Shown piece by piece: positions 1-8,116 of a stretch of 35,381 bases of DNA. The stretch is from assembly GCA_016930135.1 (NCBI GenBank), contig JAFGHM010000027.1:1-35381 (forward strand), read 5' to 3'. The DNA is from Thermoplasmatota archaeon. Its GTDB lineage: Archaea; Thermoplasmatota; Thermoplasmata; UBA10834. The stretch's first letter is position 1, and every line of letters starts with the position of its first letter. The position numbers were made by a program, and so were the translations under genes. The notes beneath the pieces were generated by a model. The model had not been told where the DNA came from, did no database searches, and worked only from the letters and a program-made list of their open reading frames with translations.

Positions 1-579
1 GCCGCCTTTGAGTATCGGGATGAGTATCGGGTCCTTCTCGGGGCCGGTCGCGATGGTCGTCACGTTCTTCGCATCTATCTCGAACCTCGCGAAGCTTACC
101 ATTATGTATCCAGCATGATTGATCCTGTTGTAGGTATTGTATGCGGAGTTCGGGTTGTAACCTATGCCGTAAGGGAAGGCATCGTGAATGACTGTGTCGC
201 CGTAGTTGATCTGCCTCTGCTCCCAGAACTCGCTCAGGCCGGGAGTGCTTCCGTGCCTGCCCATGGCGGACTCGCTGCTGTCCTTCAGATAGGACTCGCC
301 AATATGCGAAATGGTGTATGTCACCTCTCGCTCCCCAGCCTGTATGTAGGCAGGGACATCGTCCTCAGGGGCCAGCTGCTCGCCCACCTTCGGGGCAACC
401 AAAACGAATGCTGAGGCCGCCATGATTGCGACCATCACGATCGCTGCATACTTGCGCCACGTTGCCGAGGGGCCTCGACGGTAAATGGTTCTGCCGAGAA
501 TGGCCTCGCGCCTCTGCATTTCGCGCGCATGCCGTGTGTCATATCCTCTATCGAATGAAGAATACTGCGCAGGGGGCAA
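1..579 (-). CDS. Partial unrecognised membrane-anchored protein (5' part, runs off the left edge)
   Basis: An open frame of 193 codons runs from a TTG at 577-579 to the window edge. The TTG is preceded by GGAGG with an 8-nt spacer, and a TATA box lies at 600-607. The first ~45 residues are basic and polar (many Arg), then comes one membrane segment around residues 46-65 (AIVMVAIMAASAFVLVA), then a polar, probably extracytoplasmic, region rich in Tyr, Asn and Asp. This is the topology of a single-pass (type II or signal-anchor) protein. I do not recognise the family and assign no function. The 3' end is outside the window. An internal ATG (codon 21) is an alternative start, but the Shine-Dalgarno spacing favours the TTG. 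The 225 bp between this gene and the methyltransferase gene hold only its promoter and no convincing gene. Confidence 0.7.
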   Translation of the reverse strand, partial: MPPAQYSSFDRGYDTRHAREMQRREAILGRTIYRRGPSATWRKYAAIVMVAIMAASAFVLVAPKVGEQLAPEDDVPAYIQAGEREVTYTISHIGESYLKDSSESAMGRHGSTPGLSEFWEQRQINYGDTVIHDAFPYGIGYNPNSAYNTYNRINHAGYIMVSFARFEIDAKNVTTIATGPEKDPILIPILKGG

Positions 580-599
580 TGTACTATCCTCCTTCTGGC

Positions 600-607
600 A
601 TATAAAT
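600..607 (-). promoter_or_regulatory. TATA box of the membrane-anchored protein gene
   Basis: ATTTATAT on the minus strand lies about 25 bp before the TTG start at 579, the usual archaeal TATA-to-start distance. The predicted transcript start would fall close to the start codon, so the GGAGG between them may or may not be transcribed. Confidence 0.5.
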
Positions 608-804
608 GGGTGTAATGCTATATGAATGTTCTTCGCCCTTCTGGATGGTCGATACCGTGTGTGAGCTGTCCAACCTTGAACGTTGTGTGCCAGCATGTGT
701 TCTGAATGGAACATATCGGACCGCATATAATAATCTGCGACGCCATTCGTCAAGTCCATGGCAGGCATATCGGCATTATTGTACACTGCGATGCAGAACG
801 GGGT

Positions 805-2127
805 TCAGAGGGCCTCGTTCTGAGCTGACTTACGCCTCCTGAGAACGAGTATGTAATCCCTCTCGATCCTGCTGTCGTTCCATCTGGGTATGTCGAGATG
901 CCTGTTTATCACATCGTACATGTACGTGGTCTTGAGCTCGAAGCCGGAGTCGGCCGCGACCTGCGCTAGTATCCTGTAGGTCGGAATGCGGACGCGCCTG
1001 AAGGTATTCTCTCCGACAATCATGCAGTAGCTGCTGCCTCTAGCGAGCACACGGTTGACTTCATTGAAGTTCATCCTCATCTGGTCGAAGTACTTCCAGA
1101 CGACGTACGCGCTCTTCCTGTCCTTCTCCGTGAGCTGGCCCAGGACCTCGTTGAGGGAGCGTATCCTCGACTTGGGGTGCCAATCGCGATACTCGGACGA
1201 GTATGCGCGCGCAGACCCTATGATCTCTGCATCGAGATCCGCTGTGCCCTTGATCATGTCGAGCCAGAACATCTCAAGCTTGTGCACGCTGACGTAGTGC
1301 ACTGCACTGGCATATGGTGGAGAGGTCACCGCCAGATCTACTGATGAGTCCTCGAGGTCGATATCCCGAGCATCGCGTCCGATGATGTCGACGCGAGGCC
1401 TTTCACGATATCTGTCCATGACATCCCGGGATATCTTCCACAGATCCCTGACGTCCACGAGCCTGCTCCTGACGGAATTGTCGAACTTGGCGAACACATC
1501 GAAGGAGGTCTTGCCCTGCTGGTCCAGCTTCCTCCTGAAACTCGTGACCTCCGGTATGAGCGAGTCGCTGTCGGAGTTGGACAATCTGCGGATGACCGAT
1601 GAGAAACATATCTTGAAGAAGTCCTGTTGTGGACCCGGCCTCATCTCCCATATGTGCTTCTTGATTGTCCCCAGCTCCTGGAGCACCTTGGGCCGGAACC
1701 AGTGGTCTCTGTTGGGGATCTCCGGGATCCAGGCGTCATTGACTTCGTCATCTTCCCTTATCTTCCGGATCAGCTCCTCGGCCTCGCGCTCGAGAGGCCC
1801 GGGTTCGAGAGGCGTGGTCTTGACCTTCGCTATGAGGCGCGCCAGCGGGTGGATGTCTATTCCGTAGCAGCTCCTGCCCATGATATAGCTCTCCAGGAGC
1901 GTGGTCCCCGAACCCATGAAAGGGTCGAGCACGACGTCGCCTGCCTCTGAGAGCGACTTCAGGCAGAACCTGGGGATCTGCGGGATGAACTTCGCGGGAT
2001 ACCTGTGGATACCGTGAGTGGCGTAGCTGACCTGTCTTCCGATGTACTTCCGGAATTCGGCAGAGAGATCCTGAGCCTCAATGCTCTCTTGGTGTTCAGC
2101 GGCGTCTCCGTTAGATGACGGTCGCAT
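805..2127 (-). CDS. Solitary DNA methyltransferase (N4-cytosine/N6-adenine type)
   Basis: This 440-aa protein carries the two hallmark motifs of amino-methylating DNA methyltransferases. SAM-binding motif I is DPFMGSGTT at residues 68-76, and the catalytic motif IV is TSPPY at 268-272. An HRYPAKFIPQ stretch at 41-50 fits motif X just before motif I. About 190 residues separate motif I from motif IV, leaving room for a target-recognition region. TSPPY is typical of N4-cytosine enzymes, but base specificity cannot be read reliably. The start ATG lies 16 bp after the glyS stop, so it is the last gene of a five-gene operon. No restriction endonuclease lies in the window, so a regulatory or protective orphan methylase is more likely than half of a restriction system (inference). 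Confidence 0.9.
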   Translation of the reverse strand: MRPSSNGDAAEHQESIEAQDLSAEFRKYIGRQVSYATHGIHRYPAKFIPQIPRFCLKSLSEAGDVVLDPFMGSGTTLLESYIMGRSCYGIDIHPLARLIAKVKTTPLEPGPLEREAEELIRKIREDDEVNDAWIPEIPNRDHWFRPKVLQELGTIKKHIWEMRPGPQQDFFKICFSSVIRRLSNSDSDSLIPEVTSFRRKLDQQGKTSFDVFAKFDNSVRSRLVDVRDLWKISRDVMDRYRERPRVDIIGRDARDIDLEDSSVDLAVTSPPYASAVHYVSVHKLEMFWLDMIKGTADLDAEIIGSARAYSSEYRDWHPKSRIRSLNEVLGQLTEKDRKSAYVVWKYFDQMRMNFNEVNRVLARGSSYCMIVGENTFRRVRIPTYRILAQVAADSGFELKTTYMYDVINRHLDIPRWNDSRIERDYILVLRRRKSAQNEAL

Positions 2128-2143
2128 CTCTCTTCTCTGTCTC

Positions 2144-3853
2144 CTAGTCCTGCGGGCTTCTGAGCGACTCGAAGGAGGCCCCCGAGATCAACGCCTTCAC
2201 GACCTCAGCGACTTCCTCCTTCTTAACCCTGACCTGCTCCGCTGAGTCCCTGTCTCGGACGGTGACCGTGCCATCGGACTTCGTGTCGTAGTCAACGGTC
2301 ACACAGCACGGAGTGCCGATCTCGTCCATGCGGGCATATCTGCGTCCAATCGAGCCCGAATCATCGTAGTACGCAGCTATGCCTGCCTTCACGAGCGAAT
2401 CGAAGATGCTCGTGGCGATCTCACCGAGGCCGTCCCTCGCCATGAGCGGGAACACGCCGACCTTGATCGGTGCCACGAGCCCTTTGAGGCGCAGTACGAT
2501 GTATTCGTCCTTCTTCGAGTAGACGTGATCGAGAAGTGAGAAGAGAAGTCTGTCGACCCCGTACGACGGCTCGATGACATGCGGCACCAGCTTTCTTCCG
2601 GAGACCTTCTCCTTCCGCTTTGAGACCTCATAGCAGGACGATGGCACGACGAGCGCCTCACCCTCGACGTCGACTGTGACCTTGTCCTGGTCCTTCGCCG
2701 CTTCCGCGGGCAGCTTGGACAGCGCCTCGGCAATCAACTTCGATTTGTCCTTGAACAGCGGCCCCAGCGCCCCGAAGTTCGGTTTGACGACCTCCATCTC
2801 GACCTCCCTCGGCTCGTCATACCTCTCGAAGGACGTGAGGTCCGCGCCCGAATGGTCCAGATGAGCCTTGACGTCAAAGCAGCCTCTGTCAGCGACGCCC
2901 ACGAGCTCTGTCCAGCCGTAGCCTATCTCGGCTTCCAGGTCCCAGCAATCGGACGCGTAGTGGGCCATCTCGGTCGACTCGTGCTGTCTGAACCGGAGCC
3001 GCTTGGGGTCCAGGCCGATGTCCAGCGCGAACTTGTAGGTGAGCCACATGAAGTATGCCAGCACCTCGTTCCTTATCACGCCCGCCTTGACGGCCTCCTC
3101 CAGAGCCACCGAGGACGGAGGGCCCTTGTTCGGAACGAGCGGGACGACTTCTGCCCTCACATCCCTGAACTTGGGCCAGCTCTTGTCCTCTGGATGGACG
3201 AACAGCTCCGCCTCCATCATGTTGAGCTCTCTGAGGCGTATCAGCCCCTGCCGGGGGGAGATCTCGTTCCTGAAGGCCCTGCCTATCTGCACCGCTCCCA
3301 CTGGGAGCTTCTCGCGGCCATATCTGTAGACCTGCGAGAAGTTGACGAACATCCCCTGGGCCGTCTCCGGGCGCAAGTATGCTGTCTTCCCCCGGCCCGC
3401 GCCGATGGAGGTCTTGAACATGAGGTTGAACCTCTTGGGGGCCGTGAGTCCTCCCCCACATTCCGGACAGAGCACGCCGCTCTCCCTCAACATCTTCCCG
3501 AGCTCATCTTCGCCCAGGCTTGCAGGGTTGGCGTGAAGGCCGGCTGCGAGGTGGTCCGCCCTGAAGGTCTCACCGCACTTCGTGCACTCGACGTACATGT
3601 CGGAGAACGCGTCGACGTGTCCAGAGGCCTTGAAGACCGGCTCGGGAGCCACGATGGGGCAGCTGATCTCCTGGAACCCCTCCCCCTGGACGTAAAGACG
3701 CCTCCAGTGGTCCTCGATGTTGTTCTTCAGGGCGGCGCCCAAGGGGCCGTAGTCGTACAGCCCCGCGACGGAGCCGTATATGTCGTAGGCCGGCCAGAGA
3801 AAGCCTCTGCGCTTGCAGAGGGAGAGGAGCTCCTGGGGATCCATTCGCATCAC
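2144..3853 (-). CDS. glyS: Glycyl-tRNA synthetase, archaeal/eukaryotic dimeric type
   Basis: Class II synthetase that charges tRNA-Gly in the cytoplasm. At 569 aa it is full length. It opens with RRGFLWPAYDIYGSVAGLYDYGPLG, typical of the alpha2 GlyRS family. A zinc-binding pair CTKC and CPEC follows near residues 89-135. Motif 2 is seen as FRNEISPRQGLIRLREL and motif 3 as a PSYGVDRLLF segment. The C-terminal anticodon-binding domain begins around PIKVGVFPL. The frame opens with GTG at 3853, followed immediately by ATG at 3850. The CBS gene's TGA overlaps this ATG (TGATG), so translation is probably coupled and ATG 3850 is as likely a start as the GTG. It ends in TAG. Confidence 0.97.
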   Translation of the reverse strand: MMRMDPQELLSLCKRRGFLWPAYDIYGSVAGLYDYGPLGAALKNNIEDHWRRLYVQGEGFQEISCPIVAPEPVFKASGHVDAFSDMYVECTKCGETFRADHLAAGLHANPASLGEDELGKMLRESGVLCPECGGGLTAPKRFNLMFKTSIGAGRGKTAYLRPETAQGMFVNFSQVYRYGREKLPVGAVQIGRAFRNEISPRQGLIRLRELNMMEAELFVHPEDKSWPKFRDVRAEVVPLVPNKGPPSSVALEEAVKAGVIRNEVLAYFMWLTYKFALDIGLDPKRLRFRQHESTEMAHYASDCWDLEAEIGYGWTELVGVADRGCFDVKAHLDHSGADLTSFERYDEPREVEMEVVKPNFGALGPLFKDKSKLIAEALSKLPAEAAKDQDKVTVDVEGEALVVPSSCYEVSKRKEKVSGRKLVPHVIEPSYGVDRLLFSLLDHVYSKKDEYIVLRLKGLVAPIKVGVFPLMARDGLGEIATSIFDSLVKAGIAAYYDDSGSIGRRYARMDEIGTPCCVTVDYDTKSDGTVTVRDRDSAEQVRVKKEEVAEVVKALISGASFESLRSPQD

Positions 3854-4692
3854 TTCGTGAGCGTGGATACCACATCCAAGTCATAAATCATCGCAACGAG
3901 GTTGTCTTTCGAATCCCTCACGGGCAGTTGCCCGAAGTCCTGTTTCCTCATGATCCTCGCGGCATCTCCCACCAGGGTCTTCCTGAAGACAGTCATGGGG
4001 TTCTTGACCATTATCTCCTTCACAGTGAGCTTCGGGAGGTCGACGCGCGACACCTCGTACCAGAGCTTCATTACGTTCCTGAGGCCCTCCCAGGTCCAGT
4101 TGTCCTCGTCGTCGCCGATGCCGAGGTCGCTCATGACGACAGCGCTGTCGATCACGGTCTGGTTGAATATGTCTCTGTCCGTGATGATTCCCACAAGCTT
4201 CGCGTCGTCGTCCAGGACCGGAAGCGCAAGCACCTTGGCGGACTTGAACGTCGCGAGTGCGACAGTGAGGGGGGCGCCCGCGTATGTGGGTATGCAGGGG
4301 GAGCGCACGATCTCCTCGACCGTGACCTGAGGGTTGTCCCGCTCTACGACGATGAGAAGATCCGTCGGCGTGAGCAGCCCGACCAGCTTGGCTTTCTCCA
4401 CGACTGGAAGGTGGCTGAGGTTCCTTTCGACCATCAGACGCGCGGCATCCTTGACGCTCGCGTTCGGGCCGACCGTGGGCACGTCCCGCCTCATGACGAG
4501 GGCGAGCTGCTCCTCATCTGGCTTCGCGAAGATGTCCTGCCTGGTCACAAACCCCACGAGCGAGCCGTCGTCGGACTTGATCACCGGCATTCCCGTGATA
4601 TTGTTCTTGACCAGCCGTTTCAGCACCTCTGTCCGAGTGCCGGGAAGCTCCGCCACGATCGGGTTCTCGGTCATTATCTCCTTGACCTTCAT
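3850..4692 (-). CDS. Protein with four CBS domains (two Bateman modules)
   Basis: A 280-aa protein made almost entirely of CBS domains. The four repeats each begin with a KEIM- or EIV-type start and end with a LVG(F/L/I)(V/L/I)T..D-type strand: about residues 3-57, 63-118, 122-180, and 221-278. CBS pairs bind adenosyl ligands (AMP, ATP, SAM) and normally sense energy state. With no attached enzyme domain, this one probably regulates a partner. A gap of about 40 residues between repeats 3 and 4 holds the acidic, Trp-containing segment GIGDDEDNWTWEGL. Start ATG 4692 has a near-perfect Shine-Dalgarno GAGGTGATC. The UspA stop codon TGA lies inside that site, which couples the two genes. The pairing with UspA, another nucleotide-binding protein, fits a stress or energy-sensing role (inference). 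Confidence 0.92.
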   Translation of the reverse strand: MKVKEIMTENPIVAELPGTRTEVLKRLVKNNITGMPVIKSDDGSLVGFVTRQDIFAKPDEEQLALVMRRDVPTVGPNASVKDAARLMVERNLSHLPVVEKAKLVGLLTPTDLLIVVERDNPQVTVEEIVRSPCIPTYAGAPLTVALATFKSAKVLALPVLDDDAKLVGIITDRDIFNQTVIDSAVVMSDLGIGDDEDNWTWEGLRNVMKLWYEVSRVDLPKLTVKEIMVKNPMTVFRKTLVGDAARIMRKQDFGQLPVRDSKDNLVAMIYDLDVVSTLTK

Positions 4693-4699
4693 CGACCGA

Positions 4700-5152
4700 T
4701 CACCTCTTCTTGCTCCTCACGACGAGGACAGGGCATGGGGCGTACCTCGTAACGCGCTCAGCAACGCTGCCCATGAACAGCTTGGAAAGGGCGGACCTGC
4801 CCAGAGTCCCCAAGACGACCAGGTCGAAGTCAGCGGCAGTCTCGACTATCTTGCGCGTGGGGGACCCTTCGGCGACAACAGTCTCGACCTTTATTCCCAA
4901 GGACTCGCCCTCCTTCTTGACATCCTCTACCGCGCGCTTGCCCTCGTTCTCGAGAAGGGAGTAGACGCTCACGATAGACGAATCGATGGGGAAGCTCACG
5001 AAGGACGTCTGGTCGATGACGTAGAGGGCAGTCACCTCGGCTCCGAGCATCTTCGCGAAATGCAGCCCCGTTGAGACCGCCTCCTTGGTGTACTCGGAGC
5101 CGTCCGTCGCTATCAGGATCTTCCTTATCTCCTGCAAGTCTCCGCCCTCCAC
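4700..5152 (-). CDS. Universal stress protein, UspA family, ATP-binding type
   Basis: A 150-aa single Usp domain. The N-terminal strand KILIATDGSE and the C-terminal ATP-binding signature G-x2-G-x9-G-S (GTLGRSALSKLFMGS) are both present, so this is the nucleotide-binding branch rather than the UspA type that lacks ATP. The C-terminal strand CPVLVVR is typical. The start is GTG 5152, chosen because GGAGG sits six bases upstream. This makes the gene overlap the end of the amidohydrolase gene by 28 nt. The stop overlaps the Shine-Dalgarno of the CBS gene. Usp proteins are small cytosolic regulators; the target is unknown. Confidence 0.93.
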   Translation of the reverse strand: MEGGDLQEIRKILIATDGSEYTKEAVSTGLHFAKMLGAEVTALYVIDQTSFVSFPIDSSIVSVYSLLENEGKRAVEDVKKEGESLGIKVETVVAEGSPTRKIVETAADFDLVVLGTLGRSALSKLFMGSVAERVTRYAPCPVLVVRSKKR

Positions 5153-6216
5153 ACCTTTCCTCCGCGGACCACCGCATGGATGCGTTCCGACCTCGCCTCG
5201 GTCACGAGTTCCAGCATGGGGTCGTCGCCTGACACGCGTATGACCACGAGGTCTGAATCTGGTGCGCTATTCGTGAGTATCTTGCCCGTCGCATTTAATA
5301 CTTTGCGCCCGCCCGATGTTGCCAGTTCGACGACGTCTGTTGGTGAGAGAGCACCGGACAGCCGGCCCAGCCTGAACGCGGCCTTCATCTCCTCGATCAT
5401 GTCTGGAACAGAGATCATGCCGTTGTCCGTGCCCAGGGCCACGGTGACGCCGGACCGCTTCAACTCGGAAATCCTAGGCCTGAACCCGAAGAACTCGTTC
5501 GACCTAGGGCAGACGACTACGGGAACACCCGCTTCGGCACAGCGCGCATAGTCCGCATCTTCGGCCGCAGTCATGTGGACCAGGAAGGCTGGCTTCAAAT
5601 CCAAGATAGCATCGATATCCTCCCGTACGCACTCACTCGCATGCAGGGCGAATGCCTTCCCCGATGCGCGGGTCAAGGAGGCCATCTCTCTGAGCAGCCC
5701 CACCTCGAAATCCCTGGCTGCGCTGAGACCGAATCCGTCACAAGCATCGAGAACGGAAGAGGCTTCGCCACGCGGGTCTCCGAATCCGCTGGGCCGTCCG
5801 AGCACGACCGAGCGCACCGGAAGGCCGGACAGCGACTCGGCGAACTCCTTAAGGCCCTTCACGCCCTCCTCGCGGAAATCGATGAATCCCGATGTGCCCG
5901 TGTTTGCCATGTAGGTCGCCGCCTCGCGCATCGCCGCGAGCTTCCTCTCAGGCGGCGCAGACCGGAGCACCCTGTGTTTGTACCCGTCCGGAGGCGCGAC
6001 GATCTCCTCCACACGGCCTCTCGGAGCGGGGTATGCGAATGCATCACCTATGTGCGTGTGCGCGTTGATGAATCCTGGGATGACCAGCGCCTTCAGAGAA
6101 TCGCTAGGAGGCGCACCTTCGCAGATCTCCTCGAGGCCGTCCTCGCTCACCCTGAGGTAGCCCTTGCGGAGCCCCCAATCATCGAACAGCCATCGGCCCA
6201 TCGCCTCGTTTCTCAT
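5125..6216 (-). CDS. Metal-dependent amidohydrolase (cytosine deaminase/chlorohydrolase-like)
   Basis: A 363-aa TIM-barrel hydrolase of the amidohydrolase superfamily. The metal ligands are visible in order: HxH in PGFINAHTHIGD (about residues 46-57), a mid-protein LHASE His, LVHMT (fourth His), and the catalytic Asp in ALGTDNGM. The C-terminal LATSGGRKVLN and PDSDLVVI segments match the usual beta-sandwich return. Such enzymes deaminate or hydrolyse purines, pyrimidines, triazines or related rings; the substrate here cannot be deduced. It is the first gene of the operon that continues through UspA, CBS, glyS and the DNA methylase. A start at ATG 6201, with a nearby GAGGCG, is an alternative to ATG 6216. 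Confidence 0.88.
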   Translation of the reverse strand: MRNEAMGRWLFDDWGLRKGYLRVSEDGLEEICEGAPPSDSLKALVIPGFINAHTHIGDAFAYPAPRGRVEEIVAPPDGYKHRVLRSAPPERKLAAMREAATYMANTGTSGFIDFREEGVKGLKEFAESLSGLPVRSVVLGRPSGFGDPRGEASSVLDACDGFGLSAARDFEVGLLREMASLTRASGKAFALHASECVREDIDAILDLKPAFLVHMTAAEDADYARCAEAGVPVVVCPRSNEFFGFRPRISELKRSGVTVALGTDNGMISVPDMIEEMKAAFRLGRLSGALSPTDVVELATSGGRKVLNATGKILTNSAPDSDLVVIRVSGDDPMLELVTEARSERIHAVVRGGKVWRAETCRR

Positions 6217-6253
6217 CGTTGACGCAGGCTCGATATGGTTGTGGTCTCAAAAA

Positions 6254-6330
6254 ACCTGCCTAATCACATGCAGAACGCAGGTCCGCCCGTGTTCTCAGCT
6301 AGCCGCTTCTGGTAGCAACCAGATTTTTAT
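6254..6330 (+). other. Two stem-loops with T-run in divergent spacer
   Basis: The spacer between the amidohydrolase and ferredoxin genes contains ACCTGC/GCAGGT arms (6254-6259 and 6277-6282). It also holds a perfect 6-bp hairpin, TCTGGT-AGCA-ACCAGA (6308-6323), followed at once by TTTTTAT. On the plus strand the second hairpin has the form of an intrinsic terminator, although no plus-strand gene precedes it. It could end a small RNA, act as an operator, or lie in the 5' leader of the amidohydrolase operon. Confidence 0.35.
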
Positions 6331-6379
6331 CATTCGAATGAAGTTAAAATCGCGATAGAGGCCTGTTTGGTTGAGAATG

Positions 6380-6387
6380 TTTATATT
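6380..6387 (+). promoter_or_regulatory. TATA box of the ferredoxin gene
   Basis: TTTATATT lies about 50 bp before the ferredoxin ATG, predicting a transcript start near 6410 and a short leader that includes the GGAGGT ribosome site at 6420-6425. Confidence 0.5.
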
Positions 6388-6431
6388 GAGGGAGGTTTTC
6401 AGGCTGGCCAAGGACATATGGAGGTCTTCGA

Positions 6432-6611
6432 ATGCCAGCCAAGGTCAACAAGGATGAGTGTGTTGCTTGCGGTGCCTGCGTCGACGTGTGCCCTGAGGGT
6501 GCAATCACAGTCAACGATGTGGCAGTGGTCGACGAGAAGAAGTGCCTCGACTGCGGCGCCTGCGTGGATGAGTGCCCGAACAATGCCATTACGCTCGAGG
6601 AGAAGAAGTAG
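6432..6611 (+). CDS. 2[4Fe-4S] ferredoxin
   Basis: A 59-aa bacterial/archaeal-type ferredoxin. It has two complete CxxCxxCxxxCP motifs: C10-C13-C16-C20-P and C38-C41-C44-C48-P. Each should hold one [4Fe-4S] cluster, with each cluster taking its fourth Cys from the opposite motif. It is a low-potential cytosolic electron carrier. The start ATG has GGAGGT upstream with a six-base spacer and a TATA box at 6380-6387, so it is probably transcribed alone. The frame ends in TAG. Its partner enzyme is not evident. The LUD/FeS fusion nearby at 8113-10161 is a possible electron-transfer neighbour but is on the other strand. Confidence 0.96.
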   Translation: MPAKVNKDECVACGACVDVCPEGAITVNDVAVVDEKKCLDCGACVDECPNNAITLEEKK

Positions 6612-6622
6612 AAACCGTTTCC

Positions 6623-6670
6623 CGCGTCCCGCATCACGAGCTGGATGAGCCGGTGCGGGCTCCATCTTTT
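6623..6670 (+). terminator. Possible terminator after the ferredoxin gene
   Basis: CCCGCA and TGCGGG arms enclose about 20 nt and are followed by CTCCATCTTTT. The T-run is short and the loop long, so this is a weak call based only on position and base pairing. Confidence 0.3.
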
Positions 6671-6745
6671 CACCGCGTTTCCAGGTTCAATTCCCTGTTC
6701 GCCAACTAGAAATACCGAATACATTCTGTCAACCGCGGTGAGCCC

Positions 6746-7504
6746 TTGGACCTGCGCGGTTTCGAGCTGATTGTGTTCGTACTCGCTGCGTTCGTCCCCT
6801 CCCTTCTGTACATGGTTTGGATAAGGAACACCGAGAGGTACGGCAGGGAGCCGTACGGAAGGCTGCTCCAGATATTCATCTTGGGAGCCACTCTTTCGGT
6901 AGTGATCGCAGTTGTCCTGGAACTCCTGCTGATGGTCTTCCTCGACACGAACATCGAGAGAGTCTACGAGATACTCGGGGAGGACCCGACCATAACGTCA
7001 GTGATCCTGGCAGTCATAATCGCCCCCCTGGTCGAGGAGCTCGCGAAGGCCCTCGGAGTGTTTAGGAAGCGCAAGTCCATCTCTGACATAGAGGACGGCA
7101 TTGTCTTCGGGGCCGCTGCCGGGCTGGGGTTCGCCGCCACTGAGAACCTCCTCTACGAGAGCAGCGCGTACTTCGGCAACGGCGCTGAGGCTTTCATCGC
7201 GACGACAATCGTGCGAAGCCTCTCGTCTGCCCTGCTGCACGCAACCGCCTCATCGCTGTTCGGCCTTGGCATCGCGAGAAGCGTCCGTCAACGGAAGAGC
7301 TGGGTCCCATACTACTTCGGGGCAGCACTGATACACGGTCTCTTCAACCTCGCAGCATCGTTTGGCCTTCTCTACGAAGGTGAGCTGGGAGCATCGGCGT
7401 ACCTCTTCGGGCTTGTCACGGCATTCATCATTGCACTCGTGGGCGTGAAGATGGTAAGGGGCAAGATCCGAGAACTCGAAAGAGGAGCGAGAGCCGCCCC
7501 GTGA
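6746..7504 (+). CDS. PrsW-family intramembrane protease
   Basis: A 252-aa polytopic membrane protein with about seven to eight hydrophobic segments. The PrsW/CAAX-protease-like signature residues are present: the paired Glu97-Glu98 in APLVEELAK, GFAATEN (Glu133-Asn134), His165 in SALLHATAS, and His197 in ALIHGLFN. In bacteria PrsW cleaves an anti-sigma factor; the archaeal substrate is unknown. The start is TTG at 6746, preceded by GGTGA. It begins 134 bp after the ferredoxin stop. The C-terminus is short and basic, probably cytosolic. Confidence 0.85.
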   Translation: MDLRGFELIVFVLAAFVPSLLYMVWIRNTERYGREPYGRLLQIFILGATLSVVIAVVLELLLMVFLDTNIERVYEILGEDPTITSVILAVIIAPLVEELAKALGVFRKRKSISDIEDGIVFGAAAGLGFAATENLLYESSAYFGNGAEAFIATTIVRSLSSALLHATASSLFGLGIARSVRQRKSWVPYYFGAALIHGLFNLAASFGLLYEGELGASAYLFGLVTAFIIALVGVKMVRGKIRELERGARAAP

Positions 7505-7555
7505 GGGCCTTCGGCAGTGAAAGACATATGAGCTGGCTAAGACAATAAGGCGCTC

Positions 7556-8116
7556 GTGAAGTTCAGGGCTTTCATCGCCGTGGACATCGAGCCGAGCGAG
7601 GATCTCAAGGCGGTCGTCCGTGAGCTGGCCCAGTCTCGCGCGGACCTCAAGATAGTCAAGCCTCAGCAGCTTCATGTGACCTTGAAGTTCCTCGGGGACA
7701 CAGATGATTCGCTTGTGGAGGAGATCCGTTCCCGGATGAGATCGTCCGCAGCGGGGATTCAGCCATTCACGATGAGGCTCGTGGGCATGGGGGCGTTCCC
7801 CTCTCTCTCGAACATCAGGGTCGTCTGGGTCGGGATCGAGGACGGGAAGCTGCTGAAGACTGTCGCAGATGAACTCGACAAGAGCCTGAGGACCCTTGGA
7901 TTCGAGAGGGACAGAAAGGGGTTCGTGCCGCACCTGACCCTCGCAAGGACGAGGAGTCCGAGGAACCTTGCCAACGTTCAGGAGATCATTCGGGGCAACG
8001 CGGCCACCGACTATGGAGAGTATCCCGTGGAGAGAGTCCTCCTGAAGAAGAGCGTCCTGAGCCCGCAGGGGCCCGCATACTCGATAGTGTGCGAGCACTC
8101 TCTCAGGAGCGACTAG
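7556..8116 (+). CDS. thpR: RNA 2',3'-cyclic phosphodiesterase / 2'-5' RNA ligase family
   Basis: A 186-aa member of the 2H phosphoesterase superfamily. The two catalytic HxTx motifs are intact: HVTL at 40-43 (followed by KFLGD) and HLTL at 126-129. ThpR enzymes open 2',3'-cyclic phosphates on RNA ends and, in vitro, ligate tRNA halves with 2'-5' bonds. Length and order match the archaeal family. The start is GTG 7556. The stop TAG shares the palindrome CTAG with the stop of the convergent LUD-fusion gene, giving a four-base tail-to-tail overlap. Confidence 0.93.
   Translation: MKFRAFIAVDIEPSEDLKAVVRELAQSRADLKIVKPQQLHVTLKFLGDTDDSLVEEIRSRMRSSAAGIQPFTMRLVGMGAFPSLSNIRVVWVGIEDGKLLKTVADELDKSLRTLGFERDRKGFVPHLTLARTRSPRNLANVQEIIRGNAATDYGEYPVERVLLKKSVLSPQGPAYSIVCEHSLRSD

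Noticed and set aside
606-842. 78-codon plus-strand frame
   Set aside because: It lies over the upstream promoter and runs into the end of the DNA methylase gene; the protein is Cys/Ser-rich with no recognisable pattern and no ribosome site.
2852-3886. 344-codon plus-strand frame
   Set aside because: Antisense to glyS, a certain gene; long antisense frames are expected in GC-rich coding DNA.
6344-6724. 126-codon minus-strand frame across the ferredoxin gene
   Set aside because: It is the shadow of the ferredoxin gene. The GEQGIEPG start is the kind of peptide produced antisense to a T-arm-like sequence.
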